Shown: positions 27,075 through 36,689, numbered from the stretch's first letter. The stretch is DNA of 64,000 nucleotides from an uncultured Lachnospiraceae bacterium (GCA_934309145.1 CAKRCW010000001.1:124001-188000), one strand, 5' to 3'. Notes: generated by a model from the sequence alone, not told the origin. Program-made: numbers and translations.

Positions 27075-28586
27075 TTAATTACTTACTTTTTCTCCCAATG
27101 TAACGATGGTCGTTTTCTCTACATACTCATCATCTTCTAAGACCTTATATGTGATTTCAACCTTCTCACCTTTTGCATAATACTGAAGCTTATCAGTCAA
27201 GTCCTCTGCTGAGCTTACAGACTGTCCATCGAATTTAGTTATTATATAATTCTTTTTAAGACCGGCATCAGCAGCTCCAGAGCCATCATATACCTCTGTA
27301 ATTATAACTCCTACAGGTATTCCGTATGTCTGTGATGCTTCCTCAGAAACACCACCACAGGCAATGCCAAGATAACCTCTCTTGTCCTCATCAACCTTCT
27401 CTCTTGTTTTCATGCTCATAAGGCTGTCGATATTATCCTGAACTGCAGATATAGGAATTGCATAGCACATACCCTCTACATCAGTAGATGAATATTTAGA
27501 TGAATTAATACCTATAACCTCACCATTCATGTTAAGAAGTGCACCACCACTGTTACCAGGATTAATAGCTGCATCTGTCTGAATAAGCGGTGTAGCGTTC
27601 ATCTCTGTCTCTCTGTCAAGAGCACTCACTATACCTGTTGTTACAGACTGTCCATATCCCAATGCATTACCTATTGCAACAACCTGTTCACCAACCTTAA
27701 GTTCATCTGAGTTTCCAAGCTGTGCAACCTTAATCTGTGACAATGTATCATCTGAGAGGTCTTTTAACTCAACAACTACTATTGCAAGGTCATTATCACT
27801 GTCTGTACTCTTAACCTTTGCCTCATATATCTGATTATCGATAAATCCAACCGAAACTGTTTCAGCACTTGATACAACGTGGTTATTGGTTACTATCAAA
27901 AGCTCTGTGTCGTTCTGTCCGATAATTATACCTGAGCCAGAGCCCTCAGCTTCATACTGCTGAACCTGTCCGAAGAAGTTCTGAACCTCCTCAACAGTCT
28001 TAATATTAATTGCAACTATTGATGGCATAACTCCTGCTGCTATGTCTGATACATCAAGATTCTGTCCATCTGTACTTTCGTCTGACTGTACATTTACAGT
28101 TGGAACAATAGCATTCTCATTGCTTGATTCTGTAGTTGCACTTGATGCAACATCAGAAGCCGCAGCCTCAAGCTCTGTCTCAGCAGTAGTTCCGTTAGAA
28201 AGAGCTCTTATGTTATCACCTGAGATATAATTAAATACACCTCCTGCCACTCCGCCAAATACTGCTGCACTTGCTACAACTGCTATACCTCTCTTAACAA
28301 AGCTTGTGGACTTGCCACTCTTTTTCTTCTCCTTGTGCTGTTTTGCAGGTTTAACCCTCTTATCATGATGACCAGATATACTGTCATCTGAGTGATACAC
28401 CTGCTCGTTATAAACATAATTGTTGCCAGCTCTTCCAGCCATTTGATTCATGTAATCTCTTGTACTCATATTGCTGTAGTTACTCTGGTAGTTACTCTCG
28501 CTGCCATTATTATTCTGACCATAATAATTATTCATATCTGAATAGTTATTATAGCCATTCTCCTTGTTATCATCAAATTCTCCCAT
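27075..28586 (-). CDS. HtrA/DegP-type membrane-anchored serine protease
   Basis: The 503-residue protein has a long Asn/Tyr/Gly/Gln-rich cytoplasmic N-terminus (residues 1-70), a basic patch, one membrane helix at about 100-122, then a trypsin-like domain with the triad in VTNNHVV (His), DSDNDLAIV (Asp) and NPGNSGGALL (Ser, near residue 343). A single PDZ domain occupies about 405-495. The active site would face the outside of the cell, consistent with envelope protein quality control. Start ATG 28586 follows AAGGAAG. Confidence 0.93.
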   Translation of the reverse strand: MGEFDDNKENGYNNYSDMNNYYGQNNNGSESNYQSNYSNMSTRDYMNQMAGRAGNNYVYNEQVYHSDDSISGHHDKRVKPAKQHKEKKKSGKSTSFVKRGIAVVASAAVFGGVAGGVFNYISGDNIRALSNGTTAETELEAAASDVASSATTESSNENAIVPTVNVQSDESTDGQNLDVSDIAAGVMPSIVAINIKTVEEVQNFFGQVQQYEAEGSGSGIIIGQNDTELLIVTNNHVVSSAETVSVGFIDNQIYEAKVKSTDSDNDLAIVVVELKDLSDDTLSQIKVAQLGNSDELKVGEQVVAIGNALGYGQSVTTGIVSALDRETEMNATPLIQTDAAINPGNSGGALLNMNGEVIGINSSKYSSTDVEGMCYAIPISAVQDNIDSLMSMKTREKVDEDKRGYLGIACGGVSEEASQTYGIPVGVIITEVYDGSGAADAGLKKNYIITKFDGQSVSSAEDLTDKLQYYAKGEKVEITYKVLEDDEYVEKTTIVTLGEKVSN

Positions 28587-28702
28587 AATCTATATCTTCC
28601 TTTCTATTGGTTTTATTTATCTTATGAACATATAATAAAAAGAAAATTTGTTAAAATTTTGATGATTTTGTCAATAAAATGTGAACATGGAATATATTGT
28701 AT

Positions 28703-29125
28703 TTACATTATCTTCTTTCCCTGACAATGCTCACACAAACCATACAACATAGATGTTCTGCACTCTAAGGCAAAATGATGATGTTCATATATATGCCTCT
28801 GAAACTCATCCATAAATTCACAATCCATGTGATATATCCTGCCACAGCTACTGCACTTCATATGAAGATGATTGTGGCAGGAATGGTTTGGTTCAATGTA
28901 TTGATATGTGCATGTATTACCATTTTCAGAGGTATGCTTTAAAACAATTTCCTCTTGCACCAGTTTATCAATATAGCGGTATATGGTAGTAACATTAACC
29001 GTAATATTGTTTTGAGAAAGATACTCCTCTATCTCCTTAACACATACATCTCTGTCACTGTGCTCTTTAAGATATTCCAGCATCTTAGCTCTCTTTTCGG
29101 TTGCATATCCGGCTGTTCTTGCCAT
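28703..29125 (-). CDS. Fur-family metalloregulator (possibly Zur)
   Basis: The 140-residue protein has an N-terminal winged helix (VNVTTIYRYIDKLVQEEIV) and a C-terminal dimerisation domain with metal ligands NHLHMKC, two CxxC pairs (CSSCG, CEHC) and HHHFALEC. The ATG at 29125 follows GGAGG. It is the last gene of a run with two COG0523 GTPases, which points to zinc rather than iron as its effector. I did not find a convincing Zur or Fur box. Confidence 0.85.
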   Translation of the reverse strand: MARTAGYATEKRAKMLEYLKEHSDRDVCVKEIEEYLSQNNITVNVTTIYRYIDKLVQEEIVLKHTSENGNTCTYQYIEPNHSCHNHLHMKCSSCGRIYHMDCEFMDEFQRHIYEHHHFALECRTSMLYGLCEHCQGKKIM

Positions 29126-29160
29126 ATTGGTTCCTCCGTATTTAAAACTGCATTAAAGCT

Positions 29161-30117
29161 CTAATTAAAATAAACTAATTCTTCATCAGCAGGCTTTGCA
29201 GGTTCAACCTTTGTTGCATTTATAACAGGTCCTTCTCCTTCAAATTCAGGATAGTATTCCTTACTGATTGTTCCTGTTACAGTTATCCACTGTCTGTCGT
29301 GCAAATGCTTTGCTGCCTGAAAATATGTCTTAAATCCTATAAATGCAATATCCTCAGCACAGCAGGTCATAGCAAATCTTCCCGGAACAAATTCGTTTTC
29401 CTTGTAGCTCTTAGGCTTATGTGCCATAGCCTTGAATATAATCTTCTTTCCAACATACTTATCAGGATTATCGCAGGCATCTATATAGAATATACCAAAA
29501 TCGTCATCCTCAAGCTCAATAACAGGCTGATTGATATCGTATGGCAAAAATACCTCTTCATCATCAACATCCGCAAGACCATCCTTATTTTCAAAGATAA
29601 CCTGTGCTCTTCTGTTAAATGCCTTTATACTTCTTCTGTATTCAGCCTTCTTGGTGTTCTCATCACATCTGTTAAAAATAATCATATCGGCTGTTGACAA
29701 TTGCTCCATCATCATAGCCTTCATGTTATTAATATATACATCAAATGTTGTTGAATCAACAAATGTAATAACCTGTACTACCGTCCATCCCTTAGGAACG
29801 CGGATTCCGAACAGCTTATCAACCTTCCAGGTACCATTATACTCTATCATTACTCTGGTCGGCTGATATTTATCCTGCAAATCAAGCAGGTATTCAGTAT
29901 TCATATTCTCTTCTTCAAGATACTCTACAAAGATATTCTGGCTCTTAAGATACTCCTCGTCATATTCCTCTATACCTTCCTCACATACGAGAAGAAGTGT
30001 AGGCTCACCCTCAGTAAAACCTCTCTCTATAAGAGTCTCATTGGCAAAGGTAGTTTTTCCACTTTCCAGAAATCCCATAAACATATATACTGGTATCTCT
30101 TCTACAGCTTTTTTCAT
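29161..30117 (-). CDS. COG0523 (CobW-type) GTPase fused to a YcgQ-like domain
   Basis: The first 200 residues resemble a CobW/COG0523 GTPase with P-loop MGFLESGKTTFAN, VITFVDSTTFD and a guanine motif MIIFNRCDE. The metal-binding GCxCC motif of COG0523 is missing; the corresponding position has CEEGIEEYDEEYL. Residues about 205-318 resemble the C-terminal domain of YcgQ/DUF1980 proteins, with NPDKYVGKKIIFKAMAHKP, RFAMTCCAEDIAFIGF and WITVTGTISKEY. In the standard case YcgP/YcgQ and COG0523 proteins act in metal (zinc) handling. The fusion, the operon with a His-rich GTPase and the Fur gene support a zinc role; metal identity is inference. Confidence 0.75.
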   Translation of the reverse strand: MKKAVEEIPVYMFMGFLESGKTTFANETLIERGFTEGEPTLLLVCEEGIEEYDEEYLKSQNIFVEYLEEENMNTEYLLDLQDKYQPTRVMIEYNGTWKVDKLFGIRVPKGWTVVQVITFVDSTTFDVYINNMKAMMMEQLSTADMIIFNRCDENTKKAEYRRSIKAFNRRAQVIFENKDGLADVDDEEVFLPYDINQPVIELEDDDFGIFYIDACDNPDKYVGKKIIFKAMAHKPKSYKENEFVPGRFAMTCCAEDIAFIGFKTYFQAAKHLHDRQWITVTGTISKEYYPEFEGEGPVINATKVEPAKPADEELVYFN

Positions 30118-30136
30118 TTTTTCTCAACCTTCCGTA

Positions 30137-31288
30137 TTAATTCAACTTAAACAGCTCGCAAAGTAAATCTTCCTTAAGCTCACTACCGATAACACAGAGC
30201 TTACCTGTATAATCAGGTGCTCCCTTACGAATCTCATACTCACCTGGTACAAGGTCAAAGTAAATCCACTCGCCATTCACGTCAGGAACCATACCCTTAG
30301 CACGAAGGATAATTCCGTATTTATCTGAATCCTTGCTAAGCTCCTCAAGTATAGCCTTCATATCATCATCTGTGTACTTATTGGCAGTCTCCTTGCCCCA
30401 GCTTGTAAATACATCATCAGCGTGATGGTCATGATGGTGGTCATGGTCATGGCAGCCACATGTACAATTCTCACCATGCTCGTGATGATGCTCATGCTCG
30501 TCATGGTCGTGATGATGCTCGTGCTCATCATGGTCGTGATGGTGCTCGTGCTCATCATGGTCGTGATGGTGCTCGTGCTCATCATGGTCGTGATGGTGCT
30601 CATGCTCATCATGGTCGTGATGATGATGTGCATGCTCAAGCTCATGCTGATGTGCTATCATAACAGCTTCTTTTATAAGCTCATCCAAAGTATTAGCGTG
30701 CTCCATAGCGTCGAGGATAACCTTTCCATCTATATCATCCCAAGGTGTGGTAATTATTGCCGCATCCTTATTGTGCTCACGAAGCATATTAACTGTATCC
30801 GTAATCTTCTTCTCAGGTGCATTCTGTGTACGGCTTAAAACTATAGTACCGGCACTCTCAACCTGATTATTGAAGAACTCACCAAAATTCTTCATATACA
30901 TCTTACACTTCATAACATCTACTACTGTTGTTGCACTGTTAATATATACATCTACATCCTTACGGATATCCTCAACAGCCTTCATAACATCTGAGAGCTT
31001 ACCTACACCTGATGGCTCAATAATAACTCTGTCTGGTGCATAATCCTCAATTACCTTCTTAAGTGCAGTACCAAAATCACCTACCAATGAGCAACAGATA
31101 CAACCCGAGTTCATCTCTGTAATCTCTACTCCTGCATCCTTTAAGAATCCTCCATCAATTCCTATCTCTCCAAACTCATTCTCAATAAGAACAAGCTTCT
31201 CACCCTTAAACGCCTGGTCTATAAGCTTCTTGATAAGAGTTGTCTTTCCGGCTCCTAAAAAGCCTGATAAAATATCAATTTTTGTCAT
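30137..31288 (-). CDS. COG0523 (CobW-type) GTPase with histidine-rich repeat
   Basis: This 383-residue GTPase has Walker A SGFLGAGKTTLIKK, the COG0523 metal motif NSGCICCSLVGDF (GCxCC), and IVLSRTQNAPE in the guanine region. Residues about 210-290 are a His/Asp/Glu-rich insertion containing five copies of DHDEHEHHH plus NCTCGCHDHDHHHDHH. The C-terminal CobW_C-like domain ends after YEIRKGAPDYTGKLC. Such proteins are GTP-driven metallochaperones, mostly for zinc, that support cells under metal starvation. RBS AAGGAGG. It sits 1 nt after cysK and 19 nt before the fusion GTPase. Confidence 0.88.
   Translation of the reverse strand: MTKIDILSGFLGAGKTTLIKKLIDQAFKGEKLVLIENEFGEIGIDGGFLKDAGVEITEMNSGCICCSLVGDFGTALKKVIEDYAPDRVIIEPSGVGKLSDVMKAVEDIRKDVDVYINSATTVVDVMKCKMYMKNFGEFFNNQVESAGTIVLSRTQNAPEKKITDTVNMLREHNKDAAIITTPWDDIDGKVILDAMEHANTLDELIKEAVMIAHQHELEHAHHHHDHDEHEHHHDHDEHEHHHDHDEHEHHHDHDEHEHHHDHDEHEHHHEHGENCTCGCHDHDHHHDHHADDVFTSWGKETANKYTDDDMKAILEELSKDSDKYGIILRAKGMVPDVNGEWIYFDLVPGEYEIRKGAPDYTGKLCVIGSELKEDLLCELFKLN
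30497..30631 (-). repeat. Five tandem 27-bp repeats coding DHDEHEHHH
   Basis: Five in-frame 27-nt units occur at 30497, 30524, 30551, 30578 and 30605, differing only by a few synonymous or near-synonymous changes. A partial unit lies at 30481-30496. The repeat codes the His-rich metal-binding segment of the GTPase (residues about 220-264). Unit number may vary between strains by slippage. Confidence 0.9.
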
Positions 31289-31289
31289 T

Positions 31290-32207
31290 TTATATTTCCT
31301 CCTTAAAAAGTGATGTACTAAAATATCTCTCTGCCCTATCTGGCAATATAGTTGCGATTACCTTGTCTTTTCCATATTTCTCAGCCATTTTAACTGCGGC
31401 AAAGACATTCGCACCTGAGGATGTACCTACAAGAAGTCCCTGAACCTTAGCGAGCTCTCTTGCAGTATTTATTGCATCTTCATCTGAAATCTCAACTATA
31501 TCAGTTATAATACTTGTATCGAGAACATCCGGTATAAAACCATCTCCTATCCCCTGTATCTGATGAATTCCAGGTTTATCTCCTCGAAGAGCTGATACAC
31601 CCTTTGGCTCAACAGCCACAATCTTTGTATCAGGATTCTTCTCAAGCAGATACTTTGCAATACCCTGCAATGTACCGCCGCTTCCAATACCTGAAATATA
31701 GATATCTATCTTCTTACCCAACTGTTCACTAAGCTCAACCGCAGTCTGTCTGTAATGAACATCCGGATTAGCAGGATTTATAAATTGCTGTGGCATATAA
31801 TACTTATCAGGATTTGAATTATAAATCTCTGTTGCCTTATCAACAGCTCCTCCTATACTTAGCTCAGGAGGTGTAAGGACAAGCTCTGCACCAAGTGCAT
31901 TTATAATCTTTTTACGCTCTTCACTCATATTCTCTGGCATAACTATAATTACATTATAACCCTTTCTTACTCCGCATAACGAAAGACCTATACCTGTATT
32001 GCCACTTGTAGGTTCAATTATTGTCATACCAGGCTTAAGCAGACCATCTGCCTCTGCCACCTCAATCATATTCTTTGCTATTCTATCCTTTATGCTTCCA
32101 CCTGGATTCAGGAATTCTGCCTTGGCATAGATATCACATCCTGTAGACTCTTTAAGACACATCAGAGGTGTATCACCAATCAAATCTAACACACTATTAT
32201 AAAACAT
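31290..32207 (-). CDS. cysK: Cysteine synthase A (O-acetylserine sulfhydrylase)
   Basis: CysK makes cysteine from O-acetylserine and sulfide with PLP. The 305-residue protein has the PLP lysine in NPGGSIKDRIA, the PLP-phosphate/substrate loop EPTSGNTGIGLSL and YISGIGSGGTLQG. Serine at GTSSGANVF is in place. Start ATG 32207 follows GAGGCGG. It precedes the two metal-GTPase genes, so the sulfur and metal genes may be coexpressed. Confidence 0.94.
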   Translation of the reverse strand: MFYNSVLDLIGDTPLMCLKESTGCDIYAKAEFLNPGGSIKDRIAKNMIEVAEADGLLKPGMTIIEPTSGNTGIGLSLCGVRKGYNVIIVMPENMSEERKKIINALGAELVLTPPELSIGGAVDKATEIYNSNPDKYYMPQQFINPANPDVHYRQTAVELSEQLGKKIDIYISGIGSGGTLQGIAKYLLEKNPDTKIVAVEPKGVSALRGDKPGIHQIQGIGDGFIPDVLDTSIITDIVEISDEDAINTARELAKVQGLLVGTSSGANVFAAVKMAEKYGKDKVIATILPDRAERYFSTSLFKEEI

Positions 32208-32246
32208 TTTTCCGCCTCTTCTTATAATTTACTATTGGGTATTATA

Positions 32247-33113
32247 TCACTGCTTAACCTTTACTTCAATCTGGTTAAATGGTATTTCTATGCCATTTGC
32301 ATCAAATGCATATTTTATATTCTCAGTTATCTGCCACCTTGCCTTCCAATAATCCTCAGACTTAACAAAGCACCTAACACCCATTTTTATACTGCTATCT
32401 AAAAATGAATCTACAAACACATCAAGCTCGCTTGTATTATCATAATATTCACAAGCCTTAACAACGTTTACAAGCGTTTCCTTTGCTAACTTCAAGTCTG
32501 AATTATAAGATATTCCGACAGAAATATCAAGTTTTCTTGTACCCGCAGCAGTTACATTAACTATAGAATTAGAAGTAATGTTTCCGTTGGGAATTACTAC
32601 TATCTTATTGTCATATGTCGTAAGCTTTGTATAAAATATATCTATTGAACTGACTGTACCTTCACAGCCCTTATCATTCTCTATTATATAATCTCCAACC
32701 CGAAATGGTTTCATCAGCAATATAAGCACTCCACCTGCAAAATTAGCCAGACTTCCCTGCAGGGCAAGCCCTATTGCTAAACTCGCAGTACCAAGTATTG
32801 TCACAAGCGAGGTTACTTGAAATCCCATTATAGAAGCCGACATAATAAATATTATGGAATATAATATTCCTTTTATTAGTGAAACTAAAAATCCGGCAAC
32901 ACTGTCTTCAAGACCTGACTTTACAAATGACCTTCTTATAAATTTGACTATCATTTTGCATATTTTAAATCCAATTATAAGAAAAAGTGCAGCCATAAGT
33001 AAATCGAATGCTTTATCTATAAGCCAGTTACCAAGCTGTTCCATATACTGCTCTAACTTTGATTTGTCTATATCCTGTAAATCCTTTATATTATCAATAT
33101 CTGTAAGTAGCAT
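32247..33113 (-). CDS. Small-conductance mechanosensitive channel (MscS family)
   Basis: The 288-residue protein has three membrane helices (about 33-55, 75-95, 100-120), the pore-lining TM3 ILGTASLAIGLALQGSLANFAGGVLILLMKPF and a C-terminal beta domain with VGDYIIENDKGCEGTVSSI and VVIPNGNITSNSIVN. This is the canonical MscS architecture: an osmotic safety valve. Start ATG 33113 follows AAAGGAG. Confidence 0.94.
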   Translation of the reverse strand: MLLTDIDNIKDLQDIDKSKLEQYMEQLGNWLIDKAFDLLMAALFLIIGFKICKMIVKFIRRSFVKSGLEDSVAGFLVSLIKGILYSIIFIMSASIMGFQVTSLVTILGTASLAIGLALQGSLANFAGGVLILLMKPFRVGDYIIENDKGCEGTVSSIDIFYTKLTTYDNKIVVIPNGNITSNSIVNVTAAGTRKLDISVGISYNSDLKLAKETLVNVVKACEYYDNTSELDVFVDSFLDSSIKMGVRCFVKSEDYWKARWQITENIKYAFDANGIEIPFNQIEVKVKQ

Positions 33114-33159
33114 ATTAACTCCTTTACCTGTATATTGTCATTCTAAAATATTTTTTTCT

Positions 33160-33196
33160 AAAACAAATCCGCCTGCAAGATATTATGCAGACGGAT
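33160..33196 (-). terminator. Terminator after glgB
   Basis: On the minus strand ATCCGTCTGCA pairs with TGCAGGCGGAT (11 bp, one G-U wobble) around an 8-nt loop and is followed by TTTGTTTT. It begins 17 nt after the glgB stop and separates it from mscS. Confidence 0.75.
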
Positions 33197-33212
33197 ATTA
33201 GTTCCTGCCATG

Positions 33213-35420
33213 CTACTTTCCAAGCTTCTTCTTGAATACAGAAATGGAAAGTGGTGGTATGTTAATCGATATATAATGCTCCTGTCCGTCACAAGCTTCC
33301 TTCTTAGCTTGTTTAACGACCTTATTATTTCTTCCCTCACCGCCATACTTTAGGTTGTCACTAGAAAAAATCTCCTGCCATCTGCCTCCGGATGGAGTTG
33401 CAAGCTTATATGACTTATGTTCTATCGGTGTAAAGTTACATATAATAACCAAAGCATCTTCAGGTTTCTTACCCTTTCTTATATAAGACAACAAGCTGCT
33501 ATTTGCACTGTTACAGTTTACCCACTCAAAACCCTCCGGAGAGGAATCAAGCTCATATAGTGCAGGTTCAGTAGCATATAACTTGTTAAGCTCCTTTACA
33601 TATCCCTGTATAAATACATGTGCATCAAACTCAAATAACGACCAATCAACCTCAGCAGCCTCATTAAATTCAGAGAACTGAGCTATCTCCTGTCCCATGA
33701 ACAGAAGCTTCTTGCCAGGATGTGTCATCATATATCCATATGCCACACGGAGATTAGAGAACTTGTCCTCATAGCCTCCAGGCATCTTTGATATCATAGA
33801 GCCCTTCTCATGAACTACCTCATCATGCGAAAGCACAAGTATAAATTTCTCGCTGTACGCATATACCATACTAAATGTGAGGTCATTGTGATGGTACTTT
33901 CTATAAAGTGGATCAAGCTTAATGTAATTAAGGAAATCATTCATCCAGCCCATATTCCACTTATAATCAAATCCCATTCCTCCTTCAGAAACAGGATGTG
34001 TCATCATAGGCCATGCTGTGGATTCCTCAGCTATCATAAGGACACCCTTATGTCTCTCATGCATCTTCTGATTCACTTCCTTGATAAAATCTATAGCCTC
34101 AAGATTCTCATTGCCACCATAGACATTAGGAAGCCATTCTCCACCATTTCTACCATAATCAAGGTAAAGCATAGATGCAACTGCATCCATTCTGATACCA
34201 TCTATATGGTACTTTGTTGCCCAATATAATGCATTGGCAACAAGGAAGTTCTTTACCTCATTTCTTCCATAGTTGAATATATATGTTCCCCAATGTGGAT
34301 GTTCACCACGTCTTGGGTCCTCATGTTCATACAGGCAGGTTCCATCAAATCTGCCAAGTCCATGCTCATCCTTAGGAAAATGTGCAGGAACCCAGTCAAT
34401 TATAACTCCTATTCCCTTACTGTGAAGGTAATCCACAAAGTACATAAAGTCTGTAGGTGAGCCATATCTTGACGTAGGCGCATAATAGCCAGTAACCTGA
34501 TATCCCCATGAAGGATCATAAGGATGCTCCATTATAGGCATAAGCTCAACATAATTATAATTCATCATAAGGAGATAATCTGCAAGCTGTGTTGCTATAT
34601 CCCTATATCCAAAAAACTCTCTGCCATCCTCAGGACGTTTCCAAGAACCAAGGTGCATCTCATATATAGCCATAGGCTTATCATCGGTAGTACTGTTATC
34701 CCTTGCTTCTATCCACTTGGCATCCTTCCATTTATATGTCAGGTCTACTATTCGTGAAGCATTGGCAGGACGCACCTCACTACTAAATGCATATGGATCA
34801 CTCTTCATAAACACATTTCCTGATTTGGCACATATCTCGTACTTATATATCTCACCTATATACTTGCCCGGTATAAACAGCTCGAATATTCCTGAATAAT
34901 CAAGCTTTCTCATAGGATGTCTTCTGCCATCCCAATTATTAAAATTACCAACTACAGATACTCTGTCTGCATTAGGAGCCCAAACTGCAAAAAGTACACC
35001 ATCTACTCCATCTACAGTCATTGGATGGGCACCCATCTTCTCATATATCTCATAGTGCTTACCTTCATTAAATAAGCTTATATCTATAGGATCTATAACT
35101 GGCTCGAATATATAAGGATCTATATATGTTATCTCATCACCATTGTCAAACTTAACATTCAATTTGTAATCAAATTTCTTCTCGTTCTTAATAACTACCG
35201 AGAAAAATCCCTCTACTCTGTCAGATACAAGAGTATATCTTTTTCTAGTAGCTGTATTTATAGCTGTGACAACCTTCGCACCCGGAATATATGCATTTAT
35301 ATAGACATCATCTATACACTCATGTATTCCTAAGATGTGATGCGGATTTGTGTGTCTTCCCTGAACCAAAGCATCTACTTCCATCCAGTTAATAGCAAAT
35401 ACCTCTTTTCTTTTGGACAT
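33213..35420 (-). CDS. glgB: 1,4-alpha-glucan branching enzyme
   Basis: GlgB forms alpha-1,6 branches in glycogen. The 735-residue protein has an N-terminal CBM48 domain region with VWAPNADRVSVVGNFNNWDG, then the GH13 catalytic barrel with the nucleophile in GIRMDAVASMLYLDYGR (about residue 408), the acid in LMIAEESTAWP (about 461), and VLSHDEVVH (about 532). Start ATG 35420 is preferred (AGGGG upstream, 9-nt gap) over a longer frame overlapping the preceding gene. Confidence 0.94.
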   Translation of the reverse strand: MSKRKEVFAINWMEVDALVQGRHTNPHHILGIHECIDDVYINAYIPGAKVVTAINTATRKRYTLVSDRVEGFFSVVIKNEKKFDYKLNVKFDNGDEITYIDPYIFEPVIDPIDISLFNEGKHYEIYEKMGAHPMTVDGVDGVLFAVWAPNADRVSVVGNFNNWDGRRHPMRKLDYSGIFELFIPGKYIGEIYKYEICAKSGNVFMKSDPYAFSSEVRPANASRIVDLTYKWKDAKWIEARDNSTTDDKPMAIYEMHLGSWKRPEDGREFFGYRDIATQLADYLLMMNYNYVELMPIMEHPYDPSWGYQVTGYYAPTSRYGSPTDFMYFVDYLHSKGIGVIIDWVPAHFPKDEHGLGRFDGTCLYEHEDPRRGEHPHWGTYIFNYGRNEVKNFLVANALYWATKYHIDGIRMDAVASMLYLDYGRNGGEWLPNVYGGNENLEAIDFIKEVNQKMHERHKGVLMIAEESTAWPMMTHPVSEGGMGFDYKWNMGWMNDFLNYIKLDPLYRKYHHNDLTFSMVYAYSEKFILVLSHDEVVHEKGSMISKMPGGYEDKFSNLRVAYGYMMTHPGKKLLFMGQEIAQFSEFNEAAEVDWSLFEFDAHVFIQGYVKELNKLYATEPALYELDSSPEGFEWVNCNSANSSLLSYIRKGKKPEDALVIICNFTPIEHKSYKLATPSGGRWQEIFSSDNLKYGGEGRNNKVVKQAKKEACDGQEHYISINIPPLSISVFKKKLGK

Positions 35421-35436
35421 ACCGAAGATCCCCTCT

Positions 35437-36669
35437 CTACAATTTATGGATAAATATTCCACTTCTAAGTTTCGGTTCAAACCATGTAGACTTCGGTGGC
35501 ATCAACATATTCGCATCAGCTACACAGAAAAGCTCATCGATAGATGTAGGATACATTGAAAATGCAAGCTTCATATCTGAGTTGGCACGTCTCTCTAATT
35601 CTGCTAATCCTCTAATACCACCAACAAAATCTATTCTCTTATCCGTTCTTGGATCGTCTATGCCCAAAATCGGCTGCAAAACGTTGTTCTGTAAAATTGA
35701 CACATCGAGTCCAGCCACCGGATCATCTGATCTGTATTCATCCCTGACTGTAAGCTTGTACCACTGTCCATCAAGGTACATACCATATTCGCCTTTGACA
35801 CATGGCTCGTATGCACTATCAACCATCTCTACGTCAAAACATTTTGTCATTTTATCTATAAATTCTTCTCTAGTATTACCGTTCAAGTCCCTAATCACCC
35901 TGTTATAAGGCAGAATCTTAAGCTGATTGTGAGGAAACAATACTGAAAGGAAATAATTGTATTCCTCATCGCCTCTGTGTGCAGGGTTCTCTTTACGTCT
36001 CTTTATACCAACCTTAACCGCTGATGCAGCTCTATGATGTCCATCTGCAATATATATCTGATTCATGGCACTAAAGCCATCCCTTATAGTACAGATATCA
36101 GCAGAATCAGCTATAAGCCAAACTCTGTGGCCTATACCATCCTCTGAAATAAAATCATATTCAGGCTTTCCTTCACATATACGGGATACCACAGAATCAA
36201 TCTCAGAAACAGCTCTGTATGCAAGGAATATCGGACCTGTCTGTGCGTTGCAAATATCTACATGATTTATGCGGTCTAATTCCTTATCCTCTCTGGTATT
36301 CTCATGCTTCTTAATGATACCATTTTCATAGTCGTCTATAGACGCACACGCAACTATACCTGTCTGGTGCCTGCCATTCATGGTAAGCTCATATATATAG
36401 TAAATATCCTGTTTTTCTTTTATATATTCCCCATTAGCAATCATACTATCCAGCAATTCCTTTGCCTTTTGGTATACGCATGGAGCATATGTGTCTACAC
36501 TGTCATCAAATGCAGTCTCAGCACGGTCTATTCTTAAGAACGACAATGGGTGAGTTTCTACCTCCGCCTTCGCCTCTGCCCTGTTATAGACATCGTACGG
36601 AAGTGCTGCCACCTGACTGACAATATCTTTTCTCGGTCTGTATGCCGAAAATGGTTTTACTAAAGCCAT
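35437..36669 (-). CDS. DUF1015 family protein (COG4198)
   Basis: The 410-residue protein begins VKPFSAYRPRKDIVSQVAALPYDVYNRAEA, typical of DUF1015. It contains KKHENTREDKELDRINHV and IADGHHRAASAVKV; the DGHHR box resembles the nucleotide-binding motif of the ParB/SerK-type fold. DUF1015 genes frequently neighbour serC-serA, as here with asd and a kinase between. A role in serine/phosphoserine metabolism is inference only. Start ATG 36669 follows TAGGAG. Confidence 0.85.
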   Translation of the reverse strand: MALVKPFSAYRPRKDIVSQVAALPYDVYNRAEAKAEVETHPLSFLRIDRAETAFDDSVDTYAPCVYQKAKELLDSMIANGEYIKEKQDIYYIYELTMNGRHQTGIVACASIDDYENGIIKKHENTREDKELDRINHVDICNAQTGPIFLAYRAVSEIDSVVSRICEGKPEYDFISEDGIGHRVWLIADSADICTIRDGFSAMNQIYIADGHHRAASAVKVGIKRRKENPAHRGDEEYNYFLSVLFPHNQLKILPYNRVIRDLNGNTREEFIDKMTKCFDVEMVDSAYEPCVKGEYGMYLDGQWYKLTVRDEYRSDDPVAGLDVSILQNNVLQPILGIDDPRTDKRIDFVGGIRGLAELERRANSDMKLAFSMYPTSIDELFCVADANMLMPPKSTWFEPKLRSGIFIHKL

Positions 36670-36689
36670 TATTTTCTCCTAAATTAAAC

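Noticed and set aside
30422..30838. Long Met/Val-rich frame opposite the histidine-rich GTPase gene
   Set aside because: It is the antisense of the HDEHEHHH repeats; low-complexity artefact.
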